A stretch of 13,965 bases of DNA. Origin: CAYUNT01 sp964446285. Lineage in GTDB: Bacteria; Sumerlaeota; Sumerlaeia; SLMS01; CAYUNT01. Within the stretch, counting starts at the first letter, position 1. Each line of letters opens with the position of its first letter. Of this stretch, positions 1 through 7,211 are shown in pieces. A model generated the notes under the pieces. The model did not search any database and had not been told where the DNA came from. It saw only the letters and a program-made list of their open reading frames with translations. Location: contig CAYUNT010000122.1 of assembly GCA_964446285.1 (NCBI GenBank), positions 1-13,965 of the forward strand. The letters run 5' to 3'. The position numbers were made by a program, and so were the translations under genes.

Positions 1-370
1 CAGCCAATGGGTGTGTTGGTTCCATTGACGATCTATCGCGGCCCTTCAGGCCGCCAGATTCCGGGCGGATTCGATTCCCAGGCCTTCGCTTCGCTCCGGC
101 CTGGGCTAAGGGATTTCAGCCCGTTGGGCCTGAAGAAGAGAACGCTTTATCCTCCAATCCCCGCTAATAATAGAAGGTTAGCGGAATTGTCCTGATCGAA
201 CCCTGGCGTGGCGGGCTTTGGGCTTGTTGAACGCAGTCCATTCGCGCATCATTTCGGATGTTGTTGAATTTTTCGGGATGGCCAGCCGAGATGGCCCGGC
301 GGAAACGCTTCCCCCTAAACTCCAAATCCCGGCGCAAGGCGCAAACCCCAATCCACGCGCGCTTAGTTCC
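1..370. other. Gene-free left end with palindromic repeat
   Basis: No convincing gene lies here. Positions about 40-193 are a repeat (entered separately) whose inverted copy ends the window. The open frame at 7-195 is a translation of that repeat. Positions 194-370 lead into the AI-2E-type gene. That reading frame stays open back to a TTG at 218 and an ATG at 278, but the residues encoded there are low in hydrophobicity and unlike the family. I see no clear promoter or ribosome binding site. Confidence 0.6.
44..193. repeat. Nested palindromic repeat, left copy of the window-end inverted pair
   Basis: Positions 92-193 match the reverse complement of 13864-13965 at about 95 of 102 positions. 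Inside the element are nested inverted arms: CTTCAGGCC at 44-52 with GGCCTGAAG at 127-135, and CCCAGGCC at 77-84 with GGCCTGGG at 98-105. This is the look of a REP/MITE-like dispersed element that can fold as DNA or RNA. No transposase is visible. The other copy is cut off by the window end, so the full length is unknown. Confidence 0.85.
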
Positions 371-1525
371 ATGAACACACAGGCAGAATCCGGCTCGGGC
401 GGACGGTTTTTTATCATGCTGGCCTCGGTGGTCATTGTGGTGGCGGGATTGCGCGCCGCCTCGGCGGTGCTTGTGCCGCTGATTCTGGCGCTGTTTCTGG
501 CGATTCTGGGAATGCCGGGTCTTGTGTGGCTGCAAAAACGCCGCATTCCGGGCGTGCTGGCTGTTGGGATCGTGGTCCTTGGCCTGGTTGGCCTTCTGGC
601 TCTGGCCGGGCTTCTGGCGGGCGAGTCCATCAACCAATTCACAGAGGCCATTCCGCGCTACCGCAAGCGATTTGATCAGCTTCTCGATTCGGGCGCGGAG
701 TGGTTCAAGCGGTTCGGCATCGAAATCACCCTGCTTAAACTCATCGACGCCGTGGACCCCAGCCGGGTGATGGACCTTGTGGCCGGAGCGTTGAAGGGTC
801 TGGCCGCAGCGCTCTCCAATGTGGTTTTGGTTTTGCTGACAGTGATGTTTCTCCTATTGGAAGCGTTGGGATTCCCCGCCAAATTCCGCGCGGCGTTTGG
901 CGCAAAGGGCGGCGCGGACCGCTGGGCGCGCGTCACGGCGGATATACAACGCTACCTTTTCATCAAGACCTGGATCAGTTTGGCCACGGGGATTGTGCTC
1001 GGATTATGGAACTATACGCTGGGGGTCGATTTCGCGCTTCTTGCGGGGCTGACTGCGTTTCTGCTCAATTTCGTCCCCAATCTTGGTTCGATTCTCGCTG
1101 CCATTCCGCCGATTTTGGTGGCTCTGATCCAACTCGGCCCCGGTCCCGCTCTTTTGCTTATGGCTGGATATATTGTGGTGAATTTTGTTCTCGGAAACAT
1201 AATTGAGCCGCACATCATGGGACGCCACCTGAACCTTTCCGCGCTGGTTGTGTTTCTTTCGCTGGTGTTTTGGGGATGGGTGTGGGGCGCTGTGGGGATG
1301 ATTTTGTCCGTGCCGATAATGATCATAATCAAAATTCTACTGGAAAACAGCGAGGAATGGCGCTGGGTAGCCATTCTGATGGAGCCGGACGGTCGAGCGC
1401 GCGGTTGTGCTTCGGCGGACTCTGGCCAGATGAACTCTGAGCGGGCGGGTTCGTCCGGTTCGCCGCCGCCACCGCTGCCGCAAAATTCCCCGCAAGGCCC
1501 TCCGAGCGGAGGCGCCCCCGCATGA
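371..1525 (+). CDS. AI-2E family (PerM/YdiK-type) membrane transporter
   Basis: The 384-residue product is a polytopic inner-membrane protein of the AI-2E/PerM family. These are proposed exporters or permeases whose substrates are mostly unknown, so AI-2 transport should not be assumed. Hydrophobic segments lie at about residues 13-47, 58-82, 147-165, 203-232, 237-275 and 290-322. Family landmarks are NFVPNLGS at 233-240 and GNIIEPHIMGRHLNLS at 275-290, followed by FWGWVWGAVGM at 300-310. The N-terminal TM pair, the soluble domain around 90-145 and the C-terminal TM bundle match the family layout. The tail at 338-384 is an extra Pro/Ser/Gly-rich extension. The ATG at 371 is preferred because the first TM follows closely; the ATG at 278 or TTG at 218 would add an atypical leader. 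Its stop codon overlaps the next start (ATGA at 1522-1525), so it is probably translationally coupled to the Mla permease. Confidence 0.9.
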   Translation: MNTQAESGSGGRFFIMLASVVIVVAGLRAASAVLVPLILALFLAILGMPGLVWLQKRRIPGVLAVGIVVLGLVGLLALAGLLAGESINQFTEAIPRYRKRFDQLLDSGAEWFKRFGIEITLLKLIDAVDPSRVMDLVAGALKGLAAALSNVVLVLLTVMFLLLEALGFPAKFRAAFGAKGGADRWARVTADIQRYLFIKTWISLATGIVLGLWNYTLGVDFALLAGLTAFLLNFVPNLGSILAAIPPILVALIQLGPGPALLLMAGYIVVNFVLGNIIEPHIMGRHLNLSALVVFLSLVFWGWVWGAVGMILSVPIMIIIKILLENSEEWRWVAILMEPDGRARGCASADSGQMNSERAGSSGSPPPPLPQNSPQGPPSGGAPA

Positions 1526-2814
1526 AATCCCGGCGCATTTCCGATTCCCACAACGCCGCCTCCTCCGCCGCCGTTGCTCCCAGAACGCAATCCGGCGCGT
1601 CAACAGCGCCCGCCGCATCGCCCCCGACTGAAAGCCGGTGCGAGATCGAGGCGCGCAGGGAAGGCGATAAGACGCTCGTGCTGTCATTTCGCGGACGGCT
1701 CGATCTCCACACGGCCGTCGCGGCCTGGACGCAGGCGCGGCGCGAATTGGAGGGCCGCCCGCCCGCGCCCGCCATCGCCTTGCCGCTTCCTTCCCCGCGC
1801 CCGCCCTCGCCTTCCGCGCTCCCCGCGCGCCTTGTCATCGAGGCGGGCGGAATCGAATACTGCGACGGCGCGGGAATTGCCTTGTTTGTCGATCTGCGCC
1901 GCCGGATGGCCTCCGCGGGCGGGCAATTTGAAATCCGGGGTCTTGCCGAGAAATTCGAGCGCCTCCTGGATTTGTTTCCCGCGGATCAGTTTGCCCCGGC
2001 GCCCGCCGCGCGCCCACAGCCCGTGCATCTGCCCGAGGAGGTCGGACGCGCCACACACCTGCTCTGGAACGACACGCGCGCCCTTGTCGCCTACGTGGGT
2101 GAGTTGTCGCACGCCCTTGCGCACGCCGCGAAACACCCGCGCGGCATCCGCTGGGCCGACGCTTTTCTTGCCGCCGAACACGCGGGCGTGAACGCGCTGC
2201 CTATCGTCTCGCTCATCGGATTTCTCGTCGGGCTGATTATGGCGTTTCAGTCCGCCATGCCGATGAAACAATTCGGCGCGGAAATTTTCGTGGCCAATCT
2301 CATCGGACTTTCGATGATCCGCGAACTCGGACCGCTCATGACCTCGATTATACTCGCAGGGCGCTCGGGATCGTCATTCGCCGCTGAACTCGGCACCATG
2401 AAGGTGAATGAGGAAATCAGCGCAATCGTGACAATGGGGCTGGAACCTGTGCGATTCCTTGTTGTGACGCGCGTGATGGCCGCCATGCTCATGGCGCCGA
2501 TTCTTTCGATTTTCTGCACGCTTGCAGGGCTGATCGGCGGCGCGATTGTGTTGCTGTCGCTTGGATATCCGCTCGTCACATACATGAATCAGGTGTTGCA
2601 GTCGGTGGATTTGTCTGATCTGTTTGGCGGCCTGTTCAAGACTCTTGTGTTCGGGCTTTTGGTCGGCGGCGTGGGGTGTTTGCGCGGGCTGCAAACGCGG
2701 ACGGGCGCGAGCGCGGTGGGCCTCTCCGCCACCAGCGCCGTCGTCAGCGGCATTTTGCTCATCGCCATTGCCGACGGCATTTTCTCTGTCGCGTATTATT
2801 GTTTGGGAATATAA
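1522..2814 (+). CDS. mlaE: MlaE-family lipid ABC transporter permease with N-terminal STAS (MlaB-like) domain
   Basis: This 430-residue protein is the inner-membrane permease of an MCE-linked lipid transporter. Residues 1-38 are a low-complexity leader. Residues 39-158 form a STAS domain with FRGRLDL at 56-62 and IEYCDGAGIALFVDL at 111-125. Residues about 210-430 are the MlaE core: an interfacial helix, about five TM segments and the conserved RELGPLMTSIILAGRSGSS loop (267-285) that contacts the ATPase. In E. coli the STAS subunit MlaB is a separate small protein; here it is fused to the permease, as is common outside the Proteobacteria. Two oddities stand out. The usual Ser/Thr after the STAS Asp is Gly (D115-G116-A117-G118), and a Pro-rich stretch at about 79-101 interrupts the STAS fold. 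It overlaps the upstream gene by four bases and ends three bases before mlaF. Confidence 0.93.
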   Translation: MKSRRISDSHNAASSAAVAPRTQSGASTAPAASPPTESRCEIEARREGDKTLVLSFRGRLDLHTAVAAWTQARRELEGRPPAPAIALPLPSPRPPSPSALPARLVIEAGGIEYCDGAGIALFVDLRRRMASAGGQFEIRGLAEKFERLLDLFPADQFAPAPAARPQPVHLPEEVGRATHLLWNDTRALVAYVGELSHALAHAAKHPRGIRWADAFLAAEHAGVNALPIVSLIGFLVGLIMAFQSAMPMKQFGAEIFVANLIGLSMIRELGPLMTSIILAGRSGSSFAAELGTMKVNEEISAIVTMGLEPVRFLVVTRVMAAMLMAPILSIFCTLAGLIGGAIVLLSLGYPLVTYMNQVLQSVDLSDLFGGLFKTLVFGLLVGGVGCLRGLQTRTGASAVGLSATSAVVSGILLIAIADGIFSVAYYCLGI

Positions 2815-2817
2815 ATC

Positions 2818-3594
2818 ATGTCGAATGCGCCGGGCGCTCCGATTATACGGGTCGAGAATCTGACCGCCGCCTACGAGGGTGCGGTGATTCTGGAGCGCGT
2901 GTCGTTCGAGGTGAATGCTGGCGAGATTTTTGTGATTCTCGGCGGTTCGGGCTGCGGAAAAAGCACACTGCTCAAGCATATTATCGGCCTGTATCATCCG
3001 GCGGCGGGGCGCATTCTGATAGACGGCGAGGACATCGTGACGGCCGAGGGCAAAGCGCGCCGGCGCCTGCTCAATCGCATCGGCGTCATGTATCAGATGG
3101 GCGCGCTGTTCGGGTCGATGACGCTTCTGGAGAATGTCCGCCTGCCGCTTGAGGAATTCACGGACTTGCCGTCCGAATCGCGCGACCTGATTGCGCTGAT
3201 GAAACTTCACCTCGTGGGCCTGCGCGATTTCGCCGGCTTTATGCCATCGGAAATCAGCGGCGGAATGCAAAAGCGGGCGGCCATCGCGCGCGCCATGGCG
3301 CTCGATCCGAAAATTCTGTTTCTCGACGAACCTTCCGCAGGGCTTGATCCGATCACCTCCGCCGAACTCGATCAGCTGGTTCTGAAACTCGCCCGCGGGC
3401 TGGGAATTACGTTTGTCGTCGTCACGCACGAACTGCCGAGCATTTTCACTATCGCCGACCGCGTGATCATGCTCGACAAACGAACGCGCGGCATCATCGC
3501 CGAAGGCAAGCCGGAGGATTTGCGCCTCCACAGCGAGAATCCCTGGGTGCGCCAGTTCTTCAACCGCGAGGCGATGGCAGAGGCGGTGAAGTGA
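2818..3594 (+). CDS. mlaF: MlaF-like lipid ABC transporter ATP-binding protein
   Basis: This 258-residue cytoplasmic ATPase powers the MlaE permease. All ABC motifs are intact: Walker A GGSGCGKST at 42-50, Q-loop Gln93, signature ISGGMQKRAAIARAM at 146-160, Walker B ILFLDE at 166-171, D-loop SAGLD at 173-177 and switch His204. The variant signature ISGGMQKR and the motif MYQMGALFGSMTL at 91-103 are typical of the MlaF/Ttg2A branch rather than generic importers. The gene starts three bases after the permease stop. No strong Shine-Dalgarno precedes the ATG, so reinitiation after mlaE is plausible. The next gene is 148 bp away, across an AT-rich palindromic spacer, which is unusual for an otherwise compressed operon. 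Confidence 0.95.
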   Translation: MSNAPGAPIIRVENLTAAYEGAVILERVSFEVNAGEIFVILGGSGCGKSTLLKHIIGLYHPAAGRILIDGEDIVTAEGKARRRLLNRIGVMYQMGALFGSMTLLENVRLPLEEFTDLPSESRDLIALMKLHLVGLRDFAGFMPSEISGGMQKRAAIARAMALDPKILFLDEPSAGLDPITSAELDQLVLKLARGLGITFVVVTHELPSIFTIADRVIMLDKRTRGIIAEGKPEDLRLHSENPWVRQFFNREAMAEAVK

Positions 3595-3742
3595 TGATGG
3601 ACAGGATTTACAAGATAGATCAGGATAAGATTGATATAATATATCCATTATATCTTTTTTTGTTTCATTCTGTAAATCCTGTCTATTCTTTCTCCAAAAT
3701 TCAGGATGCCCATAATCGCACATTTTCTTTCAGGATGCCAAC
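3595..3742. repeat. AT-rich palindromic dispersed repeat within the mla operon
   Basis: This spacer between mlaF and mlaD is markedly AT-rich against GC-rich neighbours. GACAGGATTTACA at 3600-3612 is inverted near 3671-3684 (TGTAAATCCTGTC), and GATATAAT pairs with ATTATATC in the centre, so transcripts could form a long hairpin. The CAGGATTTACA style resembles a repeat type I recall as widespread in PVC and other environmental genomes; this is memory, not a search. An 11-base direct repeat TTCAGGATGCC occurs at 3700-3710 and 3729-3739. The second copy carries the AGGA that serves mlaD. Confidence 0.8.
3732..3735 (+). promoter_or_regulatory. Ribosome binding site of the MCE gene
   Basis: AGGA lies seven bases before the ATG at 3743, in the second copy of the TTCAGGATGCC direct repeat. 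It supports that start and shows that the spacer supplies the initiation signal of the next gene. Confidence 0.55.
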
Positions 3743-4876
3743 ATGAGCGCCAGGGCGAATTACTTCAAGATCGGCCTGTTTGTCATTTCCGGATCGGCGC
3801 TGCTGATCGCCGGCGTCATCGCGCTCGGTGCAGGCGCGCTCTTCGAGAAAAAAATCCGCATGGAAACTTATGTGGATGAATCCGTGCAGGGCCTGGACGT
3901 TGGCTCGCCCGTGAAATATCGCGGCGTGCAGATCGGCAACGTCGAGAAAATCCTTTTTGTGCAAAACGAATATGCCGGCGCGGGGCCGATCCCCGAACGA
4001 TATATCCTGATCCGCATGGCACTGGACGCAAGAATGACCTTGTTCAAAGGCGCCGGGCTTCTGGAAACCCAACTTAACCAGGAAGTCGCGCGTGGTTTGC
4101 GCGTACGGCTCGCTTCGCAGGGATTGACCGGCGCCGCTTACCTCGAAGCAGATTACTTCGATCCTGTGCGCAACCCGCCGCTGAAAATCTCATGGACGCC
4201 CAAGAGCCTCTACATTCCCTCTGCGCCAAGCACCATCACGCGCATCGGGCAGGCGGCCGACGAGGTGTTCCAGCGCATCCAGCGAACCGACGTCGAGAGC
4301 GTGGTCAAACACCTCGACGAGTTTCTGATGGCGCTGACAAAGACAGTTGAAGATATGAAGCCGGCGGAGCTGAGCGCCGAGGCGCGCGGACTGCTCAAGG
4401 AGGCGCGGCTTTCCACGGCGCGCGTGCGAGAACTTCTCGCCTCGCCTGAAATCAGTTCGATTCCGGCGGATGCATCCGCGGCGGCGGCGGCGGCGCGGCG
4501 CGTGGCGGAGGCCACGCAAGACGACTGGCCTCCGATTTTGGCCAATTTGCGCGAAACCACCGACCGCCTGACCACCTCGACCCGCACCGTCGAAGCGATG
4601 TTGCGCGGCGGCGAAATCCGCCAGAGCATTGACGCCATCGCCCGCGCCGCGCACAACGCCGATACCGCCTCCGAGGGGCTGCCGGAGGCCGCCGAGCGCC
4701 TCAATGCCTCGTTGCGCCGAATCGAAGACATGCTTGCGCGCCAGCAGAGCAATATCGAGGCCGTGATTGGGAATTTGAAGGATATAAGCGAGAACCTGCG
4801 CGATCTTTCGGGCGATGCGCGCCGCTATCCCTCGCGCGTTCTCTTTGGCGACGAACCCAAAGCCCTGGAGCCATGA
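3743..4876 (+). CDS. mlaD: MlaD-like MCE-domain protein
   Basis: This 377-residue substrate-binding component is anchored in the inner membrane and faces the periplasm. One N-terminal TM (about residues 9-33) is followed by a single MCE domain at about 39-142, with the diagnostic VQGLDVGSPVKYRGVQIGNV at 48-67 and VRLASQGLTGAAYLEADYFD at 121-140. Residues about 163-355 are predicted to be long helices with Ala/Glu/Arg-rich heptad-like pattern and probably form the periplasmic tunnel or bridge seen in long MCE proteins. E. coli MlaD is about 180 residues, so this is the longer type found in systems that use a lipoprotein partner. The C-terminus RYPSRVLFGDEP is hydrophilic. The stop overlaps the lipoprotein start (ATGA at 4873-4876). 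Assignment to the MCE family is secure; the exact lipid cargo is unknown. Confidence 0.93.
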   Translation: MSARANYFKIGLFVISGSALLIAGVIALGAGALFEKKIRMETYVDESVQGLDVGSPVKYRGVQIGNVEKILFVQNEYAGAGPIPERYILIRMALDARMTLFKGAGLLETQLNQEVARGLRVRLASQGLTGAAYLEADYFDPVRNPPLKISWTPKSLYIPSAPSTITRIGQAADEVFQRIQRTDVESVVKHLDEFLMALTKTVEDMKPAELSAEARGLLKEARLSTARVRELLASPEISSIPADASAAAAAARRVAEATQDDWPPILANLRETTDRLTTSTRTVEAMLRGGEIRQSIDAIARAAHNADTASEGLPEAAERLNASLRRIEDMLARQQSNIEAVIGNLKDISENLRDLSGDARRYPSRVLFGDEPKALEP

Positions 4877-5574
4877 TCATGAACCGCAAATCCGCGCTTA
4901 TTCTTTTGGCGATTTCCACCGCCCTTCTGGCATCGGGCTGCGTCAGCCTGAAGCGTCCGTATCCTGAAAAGCGTTACTATGCTATCGGCGCCTGGACGCC
5001 AGAAAGCGCCAGCAATACAAACGCCGCCGCCCCCGCATCATCCCCTGCGGTCTCCGAATCGGCTCAACAACGGGGCGCGTTATGCGTCCGCGATTTCCGC
5101 GTCGCGCCCGGATTGCGCGGCAAGGAACTCGTCTATCGCACGGGCGAATACACATTCGCTTCCGACTACTATAATGAATTCTTCACCTCGCCCGGCCCGA
5201 TGCTCGCCGAGTTCACACGCCGCCGCCTGGCGCAATCCGGACTGTTTGCCGAGGTGGCCGATCCTTCCAGCGCCACGGCTGCCGCATGGACGCTCGAAGG
5301 CAATATCGCCCAAATGCACGGGGATTTTCGCGACCGCTCCGCCCCGAAAGCCGTTTTGGAAATTCAGGTTTTTCTGCTCGATTCCGCGCGCCCCGGTTCC
5401 CTGGTGATTTTCCAGCAGACTTTTTATTATGCCAAGCCCATCGAGCGCGCCGCGCCCGAAGCACTTGTTCGCGGCTGGGACGAAGCGCTCGGCGAATTCG
5501 CCCCCGCGCTCGAATCCGCTCTGAAAACCCTTCCCGCCCTCTACTCTCCGCGCCCTCCGCGACCTCCGCGGTGA
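4873..5574 (+). CDS. ABC transporter auxiliary lipoprotein (PqiC/DUF330-like)
   Basis: This 233-residue predicted lipoprotein has a signal peptide with an ASGC lipobox (Cys23). An equally plausible ATG at 4879 would make it Cys21. The mature part begins KRPYPEKRYYAIGAW, the usual start of the ABC_trans_aux/PqiC fold, and contains LCVRDFRVAPGLRGKELVYR, YYNEFFTSPGPML and a C-terminal amphipathic helix. Proteins of this family sit at the outer membrane and act with MCE tunnels. It takes the place of MlaC/MlaA, which are absent here, so this is a five-gene system with a lipoprotein terminus. It overlaps mlaD by four bases. The last ten codons (YSPRPPRPPR) lie in a dispersed repeat, so the C-terminus looks rewritten by repeat sequence. 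The stop is 21 bp from the convergent SDR stop. Confidence 0.88.
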   Translation: MIMNRKSALILLAISTALLASGCVSLKRPYPEKRYYAIGAWTPESASNTNAAAPASSPAVSESAQQRGALCVRDFRVAPGLRGKELVYRTGEYTFASDYYNEFFTSPGPMLAEFTRRRLAQSGLFAEVADPSSATAAAWTLEGNIAQMHGDFRDRSAPKAVLEIQVFLLDSARPGSLVIFQQTFYYAKPIERAAPEALVRGWDEALGEFAPALESALKTLPALYSPRPPRPPR

Positions 5575-5580
5575 AAAAAA
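5546..5580. repeat. Dispersed CTCCGCG repeat at the lipoprotein 3' end
   Basis: CTCCGCG occurs three times in a 9-bp register at 5546, 5555 and 5564, followed by GTGAAAAAAA. This matches a repeat style I recall from many environmental bacterial genomes, in which CTCTGCG-type units precede a GTGAAAA run. It encodes the final residues and stop codon of the lipoprotein. The A-run lies between two convergent genes and could contribute to termination, but no strong GC stem was found next to it. Confidence 0.65.
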
Positions 5581-5595
5581 TACGCTGCGCCTCGG

Positions 5596-6558
5596 CTATT
5601 CCGATTTCCCTCCCGGGCGGCGGGCGCGGCGGCGCAAATACATCTGCGCGGCGCGGTCCATCAGCCAGTCGGGAATAAAAGGACACAAGCGGGCCGCAAT
5701 CCGCGCGGTCAACGTGACCAAATACCGTGCGCGCGGCCGGCGCGCGTAAATGGCTTTCACAATCACACCCGCCACGGCGGAGGCGGGCAATTCGCCCCAG
5801 CGTTTGGCGCGGTGATAGTCGCGCAGATACATCGCATACACATCGCCATACAAAGGAGAATCACGCCGGATTAGTCCGCCAAAGGCCGCCACGGCGTTTT
5901 CGGAAAACCGCGTGGCGATTGGCCCTGGCTCCACCAAAACAACGCGGATTCCCCACGGAGCCAGTTCAACCCGCCAGGCATCGCAGAGCGATTCCATCGC
6001 GTGTTTGCTTGCGCAATACGGCCCGCCGAACGGCAAGGTAATGCGGCCAAGAATGCTTGAGATATTGACAATGGTCGCCCCTGCCCCGCTGGCGCGCAGC
6101 AAGGGCAGGCAGGCCCGCGTCATTCGCCAGAATCCCGCCACATTCACTTCCCACTGGCGGCGGAATTCCTCTTCGGAAAGGTCTTCGAGCGCCCCGAACT
6201 GCCCATAGCCGGCGTTATTGACCAAGGCGCGCAGCGAAATGCCCGAATCGGCGACAATGCGAACAACCTCCTCGACCTGGGCGGGATTGGCCACGTCGAG
6301 CGCGAGCGGCTTCCAGCGCGAGGCGGCGGCGGCCGCTTGGGCGTTGCCGCGGCGCGAATCTGCCTCCAGCGCCTGGCCGATTTCGCGCAATTTTTCCACG
6401 CTTTCCGGGCGGCGCGCCGTGGCCCAAACAACCCACCCGCGGCGCCACAGCGCCTGGGCGGTTTCCAGGCCGATTCCAGAGGAGCAGCCCGTAAGCAGCA
6501 CTCCCGGCGCCACGGAAGCATCCGGCGGCCGCGAGGCAGAGGAGGCGGGAGATGTCAT
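5596..6558 (-). CDS. Short-chain dehydrogenase/reductase (SDR)
   Basis: This 320-residue classical SDR is a cytoplasmic NAD(P)-dependent oxidoreductase with a Rossmann fold. The cofactor motif TGCSSGIG is at 23-30, NNAG at 114-117, the catalytic Ser in NISS at 165-168, YCASK with Tyr181 and Lys185, and PGPI at 211-214. Arg49/Arg50 after the second strand favour NADP(H). The C-terminal extension (about 240-310, ending in basic residues) resembles retinol- or 17-beta-hydroxysteroid-dehydrogenase-like SDRs, but the substrate cannot be told from sequence. The open frame extends to 6771 inside bioY; the ATG at 6558 is chosen because the added residues look like out-of-frame translation. It lies 53 bp behind bioY on the same strand and is probably co-transcribed with it. 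Confidence 0.9.
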   Translation of the reverse strand: MTSPASSASRPPDASVAPGVLLTGCSSGIGLETAQALWRRGWVVWATARRPESVEKLREIGQALEADSRRGNAQAAAAASRWKPLALDVANPAQVEEVVRIVADSGISLRALVNNAGYGQFGALEDLSEEEFRRQWEVNVAGFWRMTRACLPLLRASGAGATIVNISSILGRITLPFGGPYCASKHAMESLCDAWRVELAPWGIRVVLVEPGPIATRFSENAVAAFGGLIRRDSPLYGDVYAMYLRDYHRAKRWGELPASAVAGVIVKAIYARRPRARYLVTLTARIAARLCPFIPDWLMDRAAQMYLRRRARRPGGKSE

Positions 6559-6611
6559 TGGAAGCGCACGACGAAGCGGCGGCGGGAAAAAAACGCCGCT
6601 GCCGCGGAATA

Positions 6612-7211
6612 TCAGCGGGCGGTTGCGCTGCGGCGACGGCGGGCCGCCCGGACCAGGATATAGGCACATGCGATCTTCATCGCATCGACCGCCACAAACG
6701 GCGCAACGCTCATGGTCCACACCGCGCCCCAGGACGCGCCGGAGACGATTTTGAACCAGACTGCCCCGCACGCATACATGGCCGCCAAGCCCGCCGCGAG
6801 AAAGAAGGCGTCGCGCGGAGCGTGAAAATCAGTGGCTTTTTCAAAGGCGCGTCCCGTGATCGCGGCGGCAGCCAGGAATCCGAACAAATACCCTGCCGTA
6901 ACCGCTTGAGGACCGAACAGCTGTGCCCAGCCTCCTGCTCCCGAGGAGAAAATCGGCGCGCCGAGCGCTCCGATGGCAAGATACGCGGCGATCACGGACA
7001 TGGATCCAGCCGCGCCCAGCCACATCGCCGCCAAAAACACGAAAAACACCTGAAGAGTTAGCGGCACGGGGGTTTCCGGCAAATACTGTCGAATCCACCC
7101 GGACAAGCAAAGGCCGGCCAGAAGGGCTGCTTTCAGGCCGATCTTGCTGAAAAAGGCATCCGCGTGAATTCGCGCCGAAATCGAACGAGTCATTGAATGA
7201 TTTGCAAACAT
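6612..7211 (-). CDS. bioY: BioY-family biotin transporter (S component)
   Basis: This 199-residue integral membrane protein with about six TM segments belongs to the BioY family, the biotin-binding S component of energy-coupling-factor transporters, which may also work alone. Landmarks are TPVPLTLQV at 47-55, YLAIGALGAPIFS at 77-89, GPQAVTAGYLFGF at 100-112 and the C-terminal PFVAVDAMKI at 171-180, in the expected order and spacing. The length is usual for the family (180-200). The ATG at 7211 is supported by AAGGA nine bases upstream on the minus strand; the second Met at residue 7 has no such site. No bioM/bioN (EcfA/EcfT) or biotin synthesis gene is in the window, and I saw no obvious BirA or BioR-like operator. 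Confidence 0.9.
   Translation of the reverse strand: MFANHSMTRSISARIHADAFFSKIGLKAALLAGLCLSGWIRQYLPETPVPLTLQVFFVFLAAMWLGAAGSMSVIAAYLAIGALGAPIFSSGAGGWAQLFGPQAVTAGYLFGFLAAAAITGRAFEKATDFHAPRDAFFLAAGLAAMYACGAVWFKIVSGASWGAVWTMSVAPFVAVDAMKIACAYILVRAARRRRSATAR

Noticed and set aside
7..195. 62-residue open frame at the left end, and similar frames at 13680-13933
   Set aside because: These are translations of dispersed palindromic repeats, present on both strands at the two ends.
2374..3723. 449-residue minus-strand open frame
   Set aside because: It is antisense to mlaE/mlaF, which have complete family motifs, and its composition (Arg/His/Gln-rich) is that of a shadow frame.
6558..6771. N-terminal extension of the SDR into bioY
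   Set aside because: The added residues overlap the bioY coding region and do not resemble an SDR or a signal peptide; the Rossmann motif fits the ATG at 6558.
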